Source: Pagrus major (lineage: Eukaryota > Chordata > Actinopteri > Spariformes > Sparidae). Taken from it: DNA of 64,000 nt. Each line of letters begins with the position of its first letter. Position 1 is the stretch's first letter. Both the position numbers and the translations under genes were made by a program. The notes under the pieces are model-generated. The model saw only the letters and a list, made by a program, of their open reading frames with translations, did no database searches and had not been told where the DNA came from. The DNA is taken from contig NC_133230.1 in the NCBI RefSeq assembly GCF_040436345.1, forward strand, positions 23,570,197-23,634,196, read 5' to 3'. Shown one piece after another: positions 49,305-61,900 of this stretch.

Positions 49305-52300
49305 ATGGAAATTATTAGAGGTAGTTTAGAGGACATTTCCCGACCTACGTCGAGTAAGCAGACAGGTAGTCGTGTGTCGAGCGTGTCTTTGCCTCATCCT
49401 GACAGAATTTGTCCTACAACTCCATTTGCCCTCGTTGTTTTGACCAACGATGCAGCTGATGTTCAGGTAAAGTAAAAGCAAATATACAGTGACATAAAAA
49501 AAAAATGACAAAATTGAATAATTTCCATTCATTTTGGAAAAATAATCCTCTGTATCTTCAGAGCACATCTGAAGAAACTATATTCAACTCCTCTGCCGGA
49601 GATGACAAGGGTAAGTTTTCTGTACACTGGAGTGGAAGGCAAACACTTAGGATCGTCCAGTTCGAGTGAATTTACCCCACACTGTATACAATATTTGTGC
49701 ATCTTTTTAGGCCAGTACCAGGCTGGTGTTACCGATGAAGAGAGGGATGATGTACAACTACAGGAAGCCATCCAGGAAATGAGACGACTTGATCAAATAC
49801 TGTCCGACATGATCTGCAAAGAACAAGAAGTCAGGCGTCAAAGGAAAGAGGTTCAAGCAAAACTCTGGCACGAGCTCCTGGTAGACACCAGTCCACAAAA
49901 CCAATCCTGTTTTTGACTATAAAGGTGGTCACTTTTATCACTTTTGCTGTAATGTTATAACGTGAACTTTTCTGCAGCAGAATAAGCCTGAAGGTCACTC
50001 TGAATCCGCCCATGAAGCTTTGAACACAAGGTTGTTTTTGGCCCTGGAAGCCCCCACTGGTGAGTGTAGGAGTGTGTTGAGTGGTTTAGTTAGTATAATC
50101 AGACACTGTGCAAAATCTTACATCTGTTCTTTAATCTCAAAGGGACAGAAGAGGAGGACAGCTTTGTGCCTTTTTTTGAAACTCAGTTTCTTGACTGTGA
50201 GCACAACGGAGACCTCAACTTGGAGCAAAGTGAGTCAGTGAAAAACGACATGTTTCAGTAACTGGTCTCAGATGTACTGCGTCGATTGCGCACTTGATGG
50301 CGCCATGAGCTCGAAGAACTTAAAGCCCTTGTTTTTCCTCTTTAATGGTAGGCTGCTGCAGACAGTAGTGCACTTACCCCAATATTTCAACAGTTCACCC
50401 ACTATGTGACTCATAAAACAATTTCATGATCAAGATCTAGTGGCTTTTTATCATATTGATCCCCTAAAGGGAAGAAAAATCTCATTATTTCCGAAAACAG
50501 CAGCCCGGGAACTTAAAGGAATTCTTTGTGTTGCTCTTTTCAGAGACACTTAAGCAGTTGGCTGCATGTTATCACGGAGGCTTGAACCTCTTAACAATGT
50601 ATTCGATTGTGCCATTGTACTTCCTTGCAGGGATAGCGTTAAAGTACAAAGTCAATTGTTTTTATTTCACCCTGTTTCAAGATTCAAACATTTCAACAAT
50701 TTTGTGGATTAGATGGTCGAATAAGAAGTCGTGGTTGAAAAAATGACTTTGTGATTTCGATCAGATTTGCCTCATGTCTATTGTTAGAGCTTTGCCTTTT
50801 TATTATTCATCTTCTGGAATTTTAAGTGTGGCTTGCCTGACAGGTGAAAAGAGGCCAAACAGCTTGACAGAATCATTTGAAGTCGGCCATGAGGACACTG
50901 GGGAAGAGCAATTTGAAGGCGGCCGCTGTGGAGCTTCCAAAGGCAAGAAAAAACAGAAGGACTTTGTCAAGAGAAACATTGAGGTATGTCAAAGTTCACG
51001 TCAGGCCAAATGCAGTGCTGGGGCATATCGCATGACTTGGAGCAAGTCTCTGGTCTATTTGTTTTTCCAAGATCAGACGTGTTTTGAGTCTACTATGGCA
51101 CCACAGAAAGAGTAGAAATATTATGCAACTAATGATTTTAATTCTGTCTTTTTTTTCTTAATGTGGTGCAATGCAATAGCTAGTAAGTGGTGAGGGGGAC
51201 CGAGTGCTTTTGACCCAGGCAGAGAAAGAGCGTCTGGCCGAGCTCCTCCAAGAAGTAGACGAAGAGGAAGAGGACGGTGCCAGAGGCGCAGACGGCGAGG
51301 TAGGCTGACATGAAGCCCTAACAGACAACACATGCTGTAGGATGACTCTCTCTTTTTCAAGTTCCTTAATACTTCCCCCTCGCGTCCACAAGTCATACAG
51401 CAGATGATCCCATCCACTGCTCCTGCTACAAACATTTAGATCTCATATTTAGTCGGATCCTCTTAATTCAGTCTTGTTTCTTAAAATGTTGTGATCTTAT
51501 TTGTTGGAACTTGTGTCATTACCCTACATTTGGCCTTTTGAATGACATTAAGTAACCTCAGAAAAGCACGTAGAGCAGCACTGGTCCATGTTTTGATGAC
51601 TGCTTGGCAGCTGAGACGGCCTCTGGGCAGAAGATTCTGACTCCTCAAAGCAGTTCAGATTAGGAACCAGATGTCAAGTGCCATATGCAGCTCACAAGGA
51701 ATGCCGTGCATTATGGATTCATTTTATTATCTTATTTTCAAGAGTTCCCTCTGGAGTGTTTTCTGCCAAAATTCAAAAAGCCAGGATCTTTCATATAGAT
51801 CCTCTATAAGCTACGGTTGCACTCACAGTGAGGGTGTGCTGTTTGAGCTTAAAGGAACAGTTCACACTTATCTGCTCACCCCTGAGCAGATGAGAAGTCA
51901 GGTGAAGTTCCATAGTCCACAGAATATTGCTGGAGCTTCACAGCAAAATAAATCTTCCCAACAACTGAAGTAGATGGGGACTTGTTTTAAAACATAAAAA
52001 AACAACCAGAAATAAAGAAAAAAAATGGCTTATATAATAATACATAATAATGTCTTTTCAAATCAATTTGGGATCTTGGGGCTTCCAGAGACTTGTGTGG
52101 GTTTTTTTTGGCTGTTTTTTATGTTTAAAAACAAATCCCCATCTACTTCAGTTGTTTAGAAGAATGCTGCAGTGCTGCAAAGCTCCGGAAATGTTTTGTG
52201 GACTATGAAACTTCACCCAACTTTCCATCAGCATGAGGGTGAGTAGATAATTTAAATTTCTGGGTGAACTGCTCCAAGAGACTGGCCTCTTGTTTGTCTT

Positions 52301-55182
52301 TGAAGATTTTCCTCTAAGACCCAGTGCCACCTGGAGCAGGACACTACTTCACTGTGAACCCACCTACACCATCCTGACTTCAAATGTTTTTATTTCAGTC
52401 TTAATTTGCTTTAATAGTCCTTTTGGCAGCTGTGAGGCCGGTTTGAAGTCAGATGGGATGAAGCCTGTTCGGGAAGCGAGAGGGAACATACTTACCTTTC
52501 ACATACGGTTCCATTTAGCCTGACCCCGACAGCTCTGCATCCGTGGGACAGCCTGCCAGAGGTTTTTTTTTATGTCTTGCTTCTCTATTTATGATGTTTG
52601 CCTTGACTTTTAGAACAATACCGCAGTAATTGTGGTGGCAGATACCAAACTGAGGGGAGTGCAGATGCTCTGAGTTTTTTTACTGGCTGGAGGAAGACTT
52701 CCTGTTATTGCGAGACGTGCTATTATGAATGGCCGTAACGAAGGAATGCACATCATTTTTGTCACCGGGACTTTGGCAGTGATGTGTCTCTCGTTTTGAG
52801 GACTTCAACCAGTTCTTGGCGAAATCCCCCAGGACACATCAGTCATAAGCTGCTGCTCACTGTTGGCCTCACACACTTATTTTGATATTATTGTCTCTTA
52901 CCTAACAAGCTCCACAGTTTGATGTAGCTGTAGTAACCCGAGGTAGTAAATCAGTAGCGGTGAGTAATCGTAGAACATCTTGTTGCTGTAATAATGGATC
53001 TATTCTCTTTTACCTTACATTCACCTGTTATCTATGGCCACAGGTTGATAAATGGATGAACATTTGTTCTTATAATAAGGATTAAGAACAACTGTATGGA
53101 AGTGCTTTCACGAAAAACCTGTATGAGTGTTATTAGAGGCATTCTGATTTGTCAAAATGATATTTCAGCGGTGAAAAAAAGAATCCATGTTTTATTAAAA
53201 GATAGATTCCACATGGGTAGGCTGATACCTATATATGCTTTCTTGTCGAGAGAAGATTGATACCGCACTCATGTATGTATAGACCTACATGAACACAAAG
53301 GACAAACCAAGGCCTGCCTGAGACCTGGGATTGAGGTATTCTACCACATCCAAGTAAACCACTGCAGTGGTTAACGTTGGATTAGCTCAAGGCAATAAAT
53401 CTGCAAATGTGAAACAGGAATCAGTGTTATAAGAATTTGTGGAGCTCGTTCGTCAAATTTTGGCTTTGCACGGTGCCCCACCTAGTTGATAGACCCCTTT
53501 GTTTGCTGTTGTCCTCTGCCAGTTTTCTTCTGCTCCCCCGTCACAGTGTTCAGAGGTCACAGCTGTGTTTTACAGACTTGTGATCCTCTTTGGCATGAAA
53601 GCCTCACTGCAACATCTTATCTCACCACTGGGCTGTGATGAGCTCACCACCCACCCACTGTTTCCCATAGGGTTAATGGGAGTTTCACTGGATAGACAGT
53701 CACTGTGAGGAAGAGGCAATTGCCAAAGTTTTGGCATCTGACTGTACAGTTGGCATGCAGTGTTGAGAAGAACGATCTGCACCCTGTTCTCCATCCAGAA
53801 GTGAATACCAAGTGCTACAGTCAGACTTGTACCTCATCCCTGTTTCAGACGTCACTGTCACGAAGTTGCTAAGTAAGCAATAGAGAGATAATGTTTTCAG
53901 TCCCCTATTTAGGTTGCCACAAAATAAAGCAGGTTTACACCCATGGGCCATGACCTATTTCATTTTATATCATTTCTTATTTCCAGGAGGACGTGCGGGC
54001 TGTGTCAGTCCTGACAGGCCATGGTTACACCCCGGAGCCCTCTGACCTGGAGCAGCTGATCCGCATCGACTCCAGAATTCGCCTTCTCCTTCCTGTTGAG
54101 GAATTTCTCTCAGTGAAAAGTTCTTGCACAAACCTGAGCTTATCCCAGGTATGTATTAAACAGCACTGCCGTCATTACATAATAACAAGAATGGGTTTAT
54201 ACAAAGCACTATTAACTCTTCCAGACACCACCCAGGACTGCTCTGAGGCAAGGTCATTAAGTCTCATTACAAAGTCAGCTCAGTGGGGCATCGATGGCAA
54301 CATCTTGTAAAACCTTTTGTTACTGACCCTCAGGGAGCTTCACCCGTATGGGTAAGGAAGGGAAAATAGTATTGTGTAAGATGCTGTAATTTGGAAGTGA
54401 GGGTTGCCTCAGTTTTCCGTCCACTTTTCCACCATGTTTCCGTATGGAGGCCATACTATAAAGCCCCTCGTGCATTATTTGCTGCTAGTAAATTTGATGT
54501 AAAACGCTAACAAATGTTTTATTATTAAAATGATTATGTTATTTCCATATGAGCAATGGCAAATTTGATACATTTTGGCATTTATAATGTTTTATAACAT
54601 GTTGAGGTGGCTCATGGTTGGTCCATTAGACTCTATTGTTTATTGTGATTTCTAAAATTCTGTGCTTGCAAGGCAGTTGGATTCGCAAGATCATGTGATC
54701 ATGTGATTTTGAGAATCCATCCTGCCAGGCTTCAAGCTATATGCTTGTTGCTCAACCACAGTGGTATGGACCAATTAGCTACTTACAGCTACAGGCTTGG
54801 TTTAGGTGAGATTACACCAGTCATATAGTTGCTGGTGTGTGATGTAGTGCTGTAAAGCGTTACGCACTTGCGTTACACACCTACCCGTTCACCCAGGTTA
54901 CATACAAGTACAAATACAAGAGATCTGGGCACACAGTGGGACTGATGGAGACATCATCTGTGATTCTGACACTCTAATTCTAATGTAAGATAGTTGCATA
55001 ATTTTGCTTTAAGTTTTTACAAGCTTGTAATCCTCACACTCTACTTTACATTGTCTGAGTTTGTGAGAGTATGATCTGTCTATCACTACCACATCAGACA
55101 GCGCAGAACCAACTTAACAGATATTTCTAACTATAATTTCTTTTCCAGGCCTCGGTCCCGAGTCTGGGCCCTGCTCCTAGAC
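49305..55182 (+). CDS. fsip1: fibrous sheath-interacting protein 1, N-terminal two thirds (incomplete at right edge)
   Basis: Axoneme- and fibrous-sheath-associated protein of sperm flagella and cilia that binds AKAP4 in mammals. Exons: 49305-49466, 49562-49610, 49711-49880, 49981 (or 49978)-50059, 50143-50229, 50844-50983, 51180-51299, 53987-54148, 55149-55182, in consistent phase, about 334 residues so far. The start MEIIRGSLEDISRP parallels the human N-terminus. The family core is the coiled coil around LQEAIQEMRRLDQIL and RQRKEVQAKLWHEL. Further matches are the acidic EEEDSFVPFFETQF, the QKDFVKRNIE motif and EKERLAELLQEVDE. Donors after exons 3 (GTAGAC) and 7 (GTAGGC) are weak. The exon at 55149 has a good TTTTCCAG acceptor but is only 34 bases and low in similarity. 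C-terminal exons were not found before base 64000. Confidence 0.85.
49975..49980 (+). other. fsip1: NAGNAG tandem acceptor of fsip1 exon 4
   Basis: The acceptor reads CAGCAG followed by AATAAG. Use of the first AG adds one Gln codon, use of the second omits it; the frame is kept either way. Confidence 0.6.
51300..53986 (+). other. fsip1: fsip1 intron 7
   Basis: A 2.7 kb intron holding a long foldback element (51849-52280). The remainder has no recognisable exon or repeat. Confidence 0.75.
51849..52280. mobile_element. foldback (MITE-like) element in fsip1 intron 7
   Basis: Two arms of about 170 bases are inverted copies: 51849-52015 and 52280-52105. Shared blocks include AAAGGAACAGTTCAC against the complement of GTGAACTGCTCC, AGTCCACA, GGAGCTT, CAACTGAAGTAGATGGGGA and AACATAAAAAACA. 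A loop of about 90 bases lies between. The ends match the widespread teleost element beginning GGAACAGTTCACCC. It has no coding capacity. The transcript would form a long hairpin here. Confidence 0.85.
54149..55148 (+). other. fsip1: fsip1 intron 8
   Basis: One kilobase between GTATGT and TTTTCCAG. Nothing further recognised. Confidence 0.7.
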
Positions 55183-55589
55183 GTGAGCTCAGTGAGTTAT
55201 CTCAGGACCTTATCTGCCTATATTTTAATGGCCAGATGGCATGCTCATCACTTGGGCAGCCTCTCCGTGGAAAATTATGTTTTTGAAGTCATAAAAACTT
55301 TACAAAGCAGTTTTGCGAATCCAGGGTGCCATTCGCTACTATCACTACTGGATGTAGACAAGGAAAAAACGCAGTGCTCAGAATCCCAGTGCTATAATAG
55401 CTTCATGATTTATGTCATAAGGTCAAGAATATTTATGTTGCTGGCCTAATTATTTCACTTTCCCACTGTAAATTCACTCAGTCATCTGCCTGATGTTTAA
55501 AAGGAGATGGCAGTAAAACATTTGAAGTTCGAGGCGCTGAGGTCATTTATGTTTTGCCTTGTAGGTGTCTGTTAAGATGATCAGGATTC

Positions 55590-55990
55590 TCAATATGTTA
55601 AAAGTTCAATATGTAAGTGGACATTTCTGTCAAATTCATCCTCAAAACAAATAGGGGGCAGCATATCACCACAGTAACCACTAACTGCTGCTAACGGTAG
55701 CTGCCGTTTGCTAGTCAACACAATTAGCCATGCAGCTAGTGGTTAGGACTAGAAGCTCGGAGCACGGGGGAAGTCTTGCTAGCACAGGAGCTTTGGACCG
55801 GGACCGGCTGGGACTAGCTGGTTAGCAGTTTTCTGGCATTTCATAAACAAACTGATGAATTGATTCATCTAAAAAAAGTGATTGGGAGTATTTCGATAAA
55901 GACATGACCTACTGCTGCTAAAAAACTCCCAAACTTCATGCACTAACATTTGAACTAGTCGTAAAACCTGGACTGTCTCTTAGCTTGAAT
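55590..55990 (+). repeat. probable dispersed element fragment
   Basis: Begins GTTAAAAGTTCAATATGTAAG, which resembles the ends TTAAAGGTGCAATATGTAAG (21680-21660, minus) and TTAAAGCTGCAATATGTAA (42294-42275, minus). The body carries the GCTAACGG / GCAGCTAGTGGTTA type of sequence common in fish repeats. The right end is not defined. Confidence 0.4.
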
Positions 55991-58638
55991 GAGTCCAACC
56001 TCCCTTGTGCTCTCCCTACATGATGTCGACTGGATTTCGAGCCAACGGTATAAAACTGTGATATTACTGGGCAGCTGGATGTGTTACTTTGTGTAACCTA
56101 CCTCCCCTCCCTTCCCACCCTTTAATCATCCTGCCTGGTTAAAAGAGTTTTGCGGGAAAGTAAAATTCCACATCATCCATCCATCATCTGCTCTCCATTA
56201 GTGCTGAAATGGCTAATGCAGGCATTCCTTTTCAACTGATGTAAAATGTGAATTAAACAATGACACAAAACCTCTTGCTCTCTAGTAACCATTTGCAGAT
56301 GATTCAGATTGCTAACATGACAAACAAAATAAAAATTCACTGTATCTCTGCGTTTTCGTGCGCTGAAAAAATGGAAAGATGTGAGGTTTTGAACATCACA
56401 CACACCTGTATGGCTTTAAAAGTAGCTGTTTCCTTACCCTCCCTTAATCCCGTCTCACTGTTGTGGCACATATTAAAGATAGACTGCACTGACAATAAAT
56501 CTCTTTCAGAGCCAGTCATTCATCCACATCAGTGCCCGTAAATCCTAAAGGTCATAAAAGTAAATATGCTTTTGTTTCGCGGTTAGCTTTCTTCTTGGCG
56601 GTAGCTTGCGCCACTTAAAGTTACTAACTGAAACCATTTGGACAGCAAAGCAGGAACCTGCTTGTTTGTCTGCTCATGCCAGGGAAGTATCTAATGTACA
56701 CAAATGAGATCATCATACCGGGGTTTCAGCACCACTCATACTGTTTTTCCCCCAGCATATTAAATCCATGTTTGCTGCTGTCTCAGATCCATCATCTGTC
56801 ACATTTTAGTTATACACCTCTCCCCAGCGAGCACTCACTCACGAAGGATCAGTCGGGACTTGAGTCTGTGACTTCAGAACTTGGCGGCGTCCTTTCTCAA
56901 TAAGTCGTGATTGATATTCTGAGGAGAAAGCAGCCCTTGCATTCCTGTGCAGTCCCTTCAGGAGTAGCCTCTCCGGCTAAGCAGGTCCTTTGCGTGATCC
57001 TGCAAGGGTAGATTACAGTCTGTGAGGCCTGGCACCAGCCGGGATGCTCCCACAGAGGAGAGTCAGCCCCCCATCAGAACCTAATTACAGAGCTGGTGGA
57101 GGTAGTGCAGTGCCAGCTACAGAAAAGGAAACAAGTTATTCTCTGTCATTTGGAGTTATTAACACGTGCGGAAAGGGTTAGTACATGTACAGTAAAGACT
57201 TCAGTGTACTGGATAGGAATAGCCCATATATTGTCATCTGCTTGAGGCAGTACATTTTTGTACAGCTCTTTGAGGGAGGTGGTCACCTGTGGATTCTAGG
57301 ATTTGGACCTGCATTTTAGTGATAAATAAGTGCAGTGAGACCACCTAGACATATTATGATAATTTTCAGGTTCATAAATGTAATTTGGTTTACATGCTTT
57401 CCTGCTCAAAAAACACATCAGGTTTCTCATACTGTCCAGCGCTGCAGCACTGTATTCCCCCTCTGTCTGAAGTGGAGCAGTGTTTTCTGTGGGAGAAAGA
57501 GGGATTTGTTGGTGTGGACTTTGGCCTTTATAACTTTCAAGATATTTTACATGCACAAGAATGTATAAAACAATGAAGGAAAGGAATAGCATAATAGGTC
57601 TCCTTTGAGGCAATGCAGTGGCAGGTGCACATTACACTGTACTGACCGCATGATAAGGGTTAGAGAAATCCATGTTGTAATGCCTTAAACCACCAGATCA
57701 GTATTTGTGGAAGCATAGAATTACTCATCGTATGGCCACACGATGACTCATGGTGAAAGTCCTGATGAGGAAAAGACCTTGTTTTCTTTGGCTCTCTGGC
57801 TCCTTTTTGATGATTTCTGATGATAGGAAAAGGGTCAGGTAGCTACAAACCCTCCTCTAATGATCTGGATTCAATGGAATCAAAACACAGCTCTGAACAG
57901 TGTTTTCCTTGGACGACGTTGATGTTGTGCTAATGACAGCATCGCTCCCTGTGCATTCTACATTTTCTCCCATTTTGACAGGCTTCAGCTGAAGTAGCCG
58001 TTCTGTCATTAAAAAACATCTGTTAGGACGTGGGATTCATGTACAGTGCACCCCTCCTACTGTACCACTGTGTGGTAATGCCTGCACCACCCAGTTTGAA
58101 GCAAATAGAGGGGGATTCTGTCATGAGAATTAGATGGTGTCAGGCGTTTGGTGACATGGGTGTAAGTGTGTGTGATATTCTCTCAAATGTGGGTTAGACA
58201 GTGTGGTTACAATGAAAAGTAATGAATAGTATTATACAGTCACTGTCCCACTGTATCAGCAGGGCTGCGACTCCCTCTGTGTTTGCATAGTAACTCCAGC
58301 TGTGTTTTTGTTGTGTATCGGTTGTCTATATTTTGATGTAAGACCATGAGGTCATTTAGTCACATTGTGTGGTTGCTGATGAGCACCCATAATTCTAACT
58401 ACAGCGAATGTTAAGTGAGACAGCAGAGTTTTGGACAGAAAACGCCCTTTTGACCAACACAATGCGGTCAGCAGTTAGTTAGCAAATTTATCTTATTTGG
58501 TCCGGTCATATAATTAAACAGCTGTGGAAAAGCTTTGGTCACGTTATAATTATCTAAATGCAGTTTAGTTTCTATTTTATATCATCAAGTGTAAGCTGTG
58601 TGACAATTCATGTTAGACAGTCAGGATACCAGTTGACC

Positions 58639-58916
58639 TTAAAGGGGCACTATGCAGTTTTGGAGAAGAAATTCAAACTCAGAATTCTAACATTTACTAT
58701 ATTAAAGAGGTAATAATACAAACTCTGAAATATTATTTTTTTCCATAACTGAATAAACAAACTGTTCTCAGAGGAAAAGAAGGTCCCTAGAAGGCAGTTT
58801 AAAGCTAGAAAGGTGGCAGGTTTCTTTATTTAGTGTGATTTAAATGAAATCAATCAATGAAGAGCTTTCTCTTCTGATTAAAATTTCTTCCCCAAAACTA
58901 CATAGTGCACCTTTAA
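58639..58916. mobile_element. MITE with terminal inverted repeats, about 278 bp
   Basis: The left end TTAAAGGGGCACTATGCAG and the complement of the right end TTAAAGGTGCACTATGTAG are inverted copies that continue through TTTTGG(A/G)GAAGAAATT, about 37 bases in all. TTAA borders both ends, as expected for a TTAA-targeting DNA transposon derivative. No coding capacity. Confidence 0.88.
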
Positions 58917-61900
58917 TATATTCATAATATTCACAGATGTGATGCAGATTGTGTATATGTAATATACATGTGCCTTGGTGTCAGACTAAACCCAGAACTA
59001 GAAAGTGAAAGAGTAAAAAAGAAACAAAAAAAACAGGCGGTGTAATTCTTCACAGAGCAATATGTTTCTCTTTAGTAGCAGTGACAGCAGGAAAAGACAT
59101 CTTATCCTCTGCAAAGGAAGAAACTGTCCTCTCTGGAATACAATGTCCATGTCCCTACTGAAATATTCAAAATATGATAATTCACAACAGGAAAAGATTT
59201 GACTATATTTTCCCAGTGAATGAAGTTTGGCTGAATGCAGCTCTCAGCACTCATCACACTGGTAACCAACTTAGCAAAGTATTAGCATTAAAATGTTGAT
59301 ATTTAACCATTCAATTCAATGTGTGTGCTATTACACAAACTGTAACATCTTTGCAGGCTTTGTGGGCTTACATCTGTGCATGGTGAGAACTGAGATGTCA
59401 GGTTTGACATGTGGCACACTTGATGTTTTTCACAAGGTTAACTTGGCTGAAAAGAAAAGACTCCACACCCTTCCCCACCCTATAATTCATGTGAGACCCA
59501 GTTTATTGTCTTCTTATAAACGCCTCTCCCACTGGTGTTACCCACAGCAGCAGTTGTGTTAAGTGGTTTAGCGAGATTTTTCCCCGCCATGGTTGAGATC
59601 TAACTTTTGACTGTTCCACTCATTATGTCACTCCACAGAAGATAATTCAGTCAAAAGAAATCTGCTAACAATAAACTATACTTAAAATAATTGCTTATCT
59701 CTCTTTATGATCCACATGAACTAACATTAAATCATTTTAGAATATTATCACAACCCACTATTCTTTTTCTTTTAATACGTGCCAGAGCTCACCATGTTTT
59801 TTTTATTTTTGGGGAAATATGCCAATTTGTTGTCTTGCTAAGATTTAGATGAGGAGATCAGTACCACTCTGTGCAGTACATACTGCTACTGCCAGCAGAA
59901 ACAGCTAGCCAGGCTCTGTCCAAAGGTAACAAAACCTGCCTAAAAGCACCTCTAACTATGTGTTCAAGGCATATTTTAGGTGGCACGGTTGCATACAAAG
60001 TCATTGGAATGATACGATTAGACAAAATCGGTACAAACTGATGTGAAAGTGCATCTGCACAAGTTGAACATGTTTTAACTGGTGAGTGCTTACTTCAGTC
60101 AGAGCTCAACACAGTTGTTTTTACCTCGTTCATGATACCGTGTCCACGAGAGTCCGCATGAATGACTGCCTCTTCTGGTATTTACCACCTTGTAATGGAA
60201 ATTGCTAAAAGCTGCGAGTTTACAAGGTGTGGCCTTTTGCTGCTGTGGAAGTTCATTTTTTGGCGAACGGTAAGTAAATAAATTGTAATTTTAGTTTTGT
60301 AGAGTTGTTCGTAATATTATATGTCTGAGGAAAATGTTGATATATTGCCACCGGCTTCATCTACATTTTCTGCATTACGTTACCGCTCACTAGCTTTCCA
60401 ATTTGTCAGCCTCAGTGGCCTCTACACATCGTCGTCTAGCAGCAGTGTTCTCAGGACTTAACCATTAAAAGGCCAAGCATAGCATGTGCACGACCTCCCA
60501 TGTCGTAACAAGCTCCATGAAGGCAGCAAAACTCACTAACAGGCTCTCTGTGTCACAGTCCACGTAGAGCAAGTTTACAGCTAATGAATCAACAAGGACG
60601 GCACAAACAGCCCAGCAGTCAAACATGTGCAAATTGCAAGGCCTCCTGTTTGAAGGCACTTTTAATCTCTTTACCACGCCATATCTCATTTATTGAACCC
60701 GTATTAAAACCGGCAGTGTTAAAAAACAACATTGTGGTTTTGATACAGCCAGGCTTGATGTAAGCTGCCAAACTATTCGTTATTTATTATTTATATTGAA
60801 ACATTGCATTGGCAATGCTCACAGTCCTATATTTCATCTCTTTGACAAAGTACCACCAAGACATTAAGCAGCTGAAATCTAGGTCAGATATTGTATTTGA
60901 CAATACACAGCATGCGTCTCTCGGGGACCACAAGTGCAAAAAGATGCTTGGACGTTTTTTCCCTCCAGATGCTTTTCATAAATATTTAACATGGTCTGCT
61001 TCTAAAGCACTGTTCACATTTATTTTGTCTGTGTCATTATTTGGCAAAAACAAAAATTACCTTATATAAGAAACGTGGTGCTTGGTGGACATGATCCTAT
61101 TAGTCTTACCACAATAAAAAGCACAGACTGTGAAGTATTGACAGTGGTTTGGAAGGATAACAAATGCATGATTTTCTTCCCCAAAACAGTGAAAACTTCA
61201 AGCAGATCAAATCTTTTTCGACCTTTGATTGTTCTTTGGATGATGCTGAGATACTAAGAACACACAGGTGGCGTAGATATTTTAAACCAGTATCACATTC
61301 AGCATGCTTTGAGTGTAGGATGCACCAGGAGGTTTTGATCTGCGCTGCAGTGATTGCTCCAGACCACCCTCAGTTCTGAAAAAAAAAAAGTCCAGATGAC
61401 CCACAAGTGAATCTTCTAATACTTCAGGAATGTTCTGCAATCATCAAGTCATCTACCACAGATCCAAAATACTGATGTCAAAACATGATCTCTGGAAGGG
61501 AAAAAGAGAACTTGGATTCAAACAAATTTTATATCTGGGTCATTTTTAAGAAACCGACAAACCTTCACATTGTCTCGTATGGAGCAATGTTGGAGAAAGT
61601 TTTGGTCCAACTTTAAAGAGGTGGGAGGGGAAGGAATTATGATGTTAGACTATGCCGTTGTGCAGCATCAGAAACATTTGTCTGAATGACCTCGCTTACC
61701 CAAGTGTCAACATGCAGGTGGGTGTATAACGTGCACGGGAGACATCTGACAGCACCTCTGCCTCCGAACTTGGCAGAGGACCACGGGTCATAGCTGGGCA
61801 AAAACGACAATCTGAGAGACGGAGTCAAAAGTCTCTCAGCCATAGCTTCCGAACAGCTTACTGCCGAGCTCTCACAGGGAGTGCTCGTGGCAAGGCATGT

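Noticed and set aside
50543-50745. Possible fsip1 exon after TTTTCAG at about 50537-50543
   Set aside because: No donor in frame nearby and no family similarity, while the next exon at 50844 joins exon 5 directly in phase.
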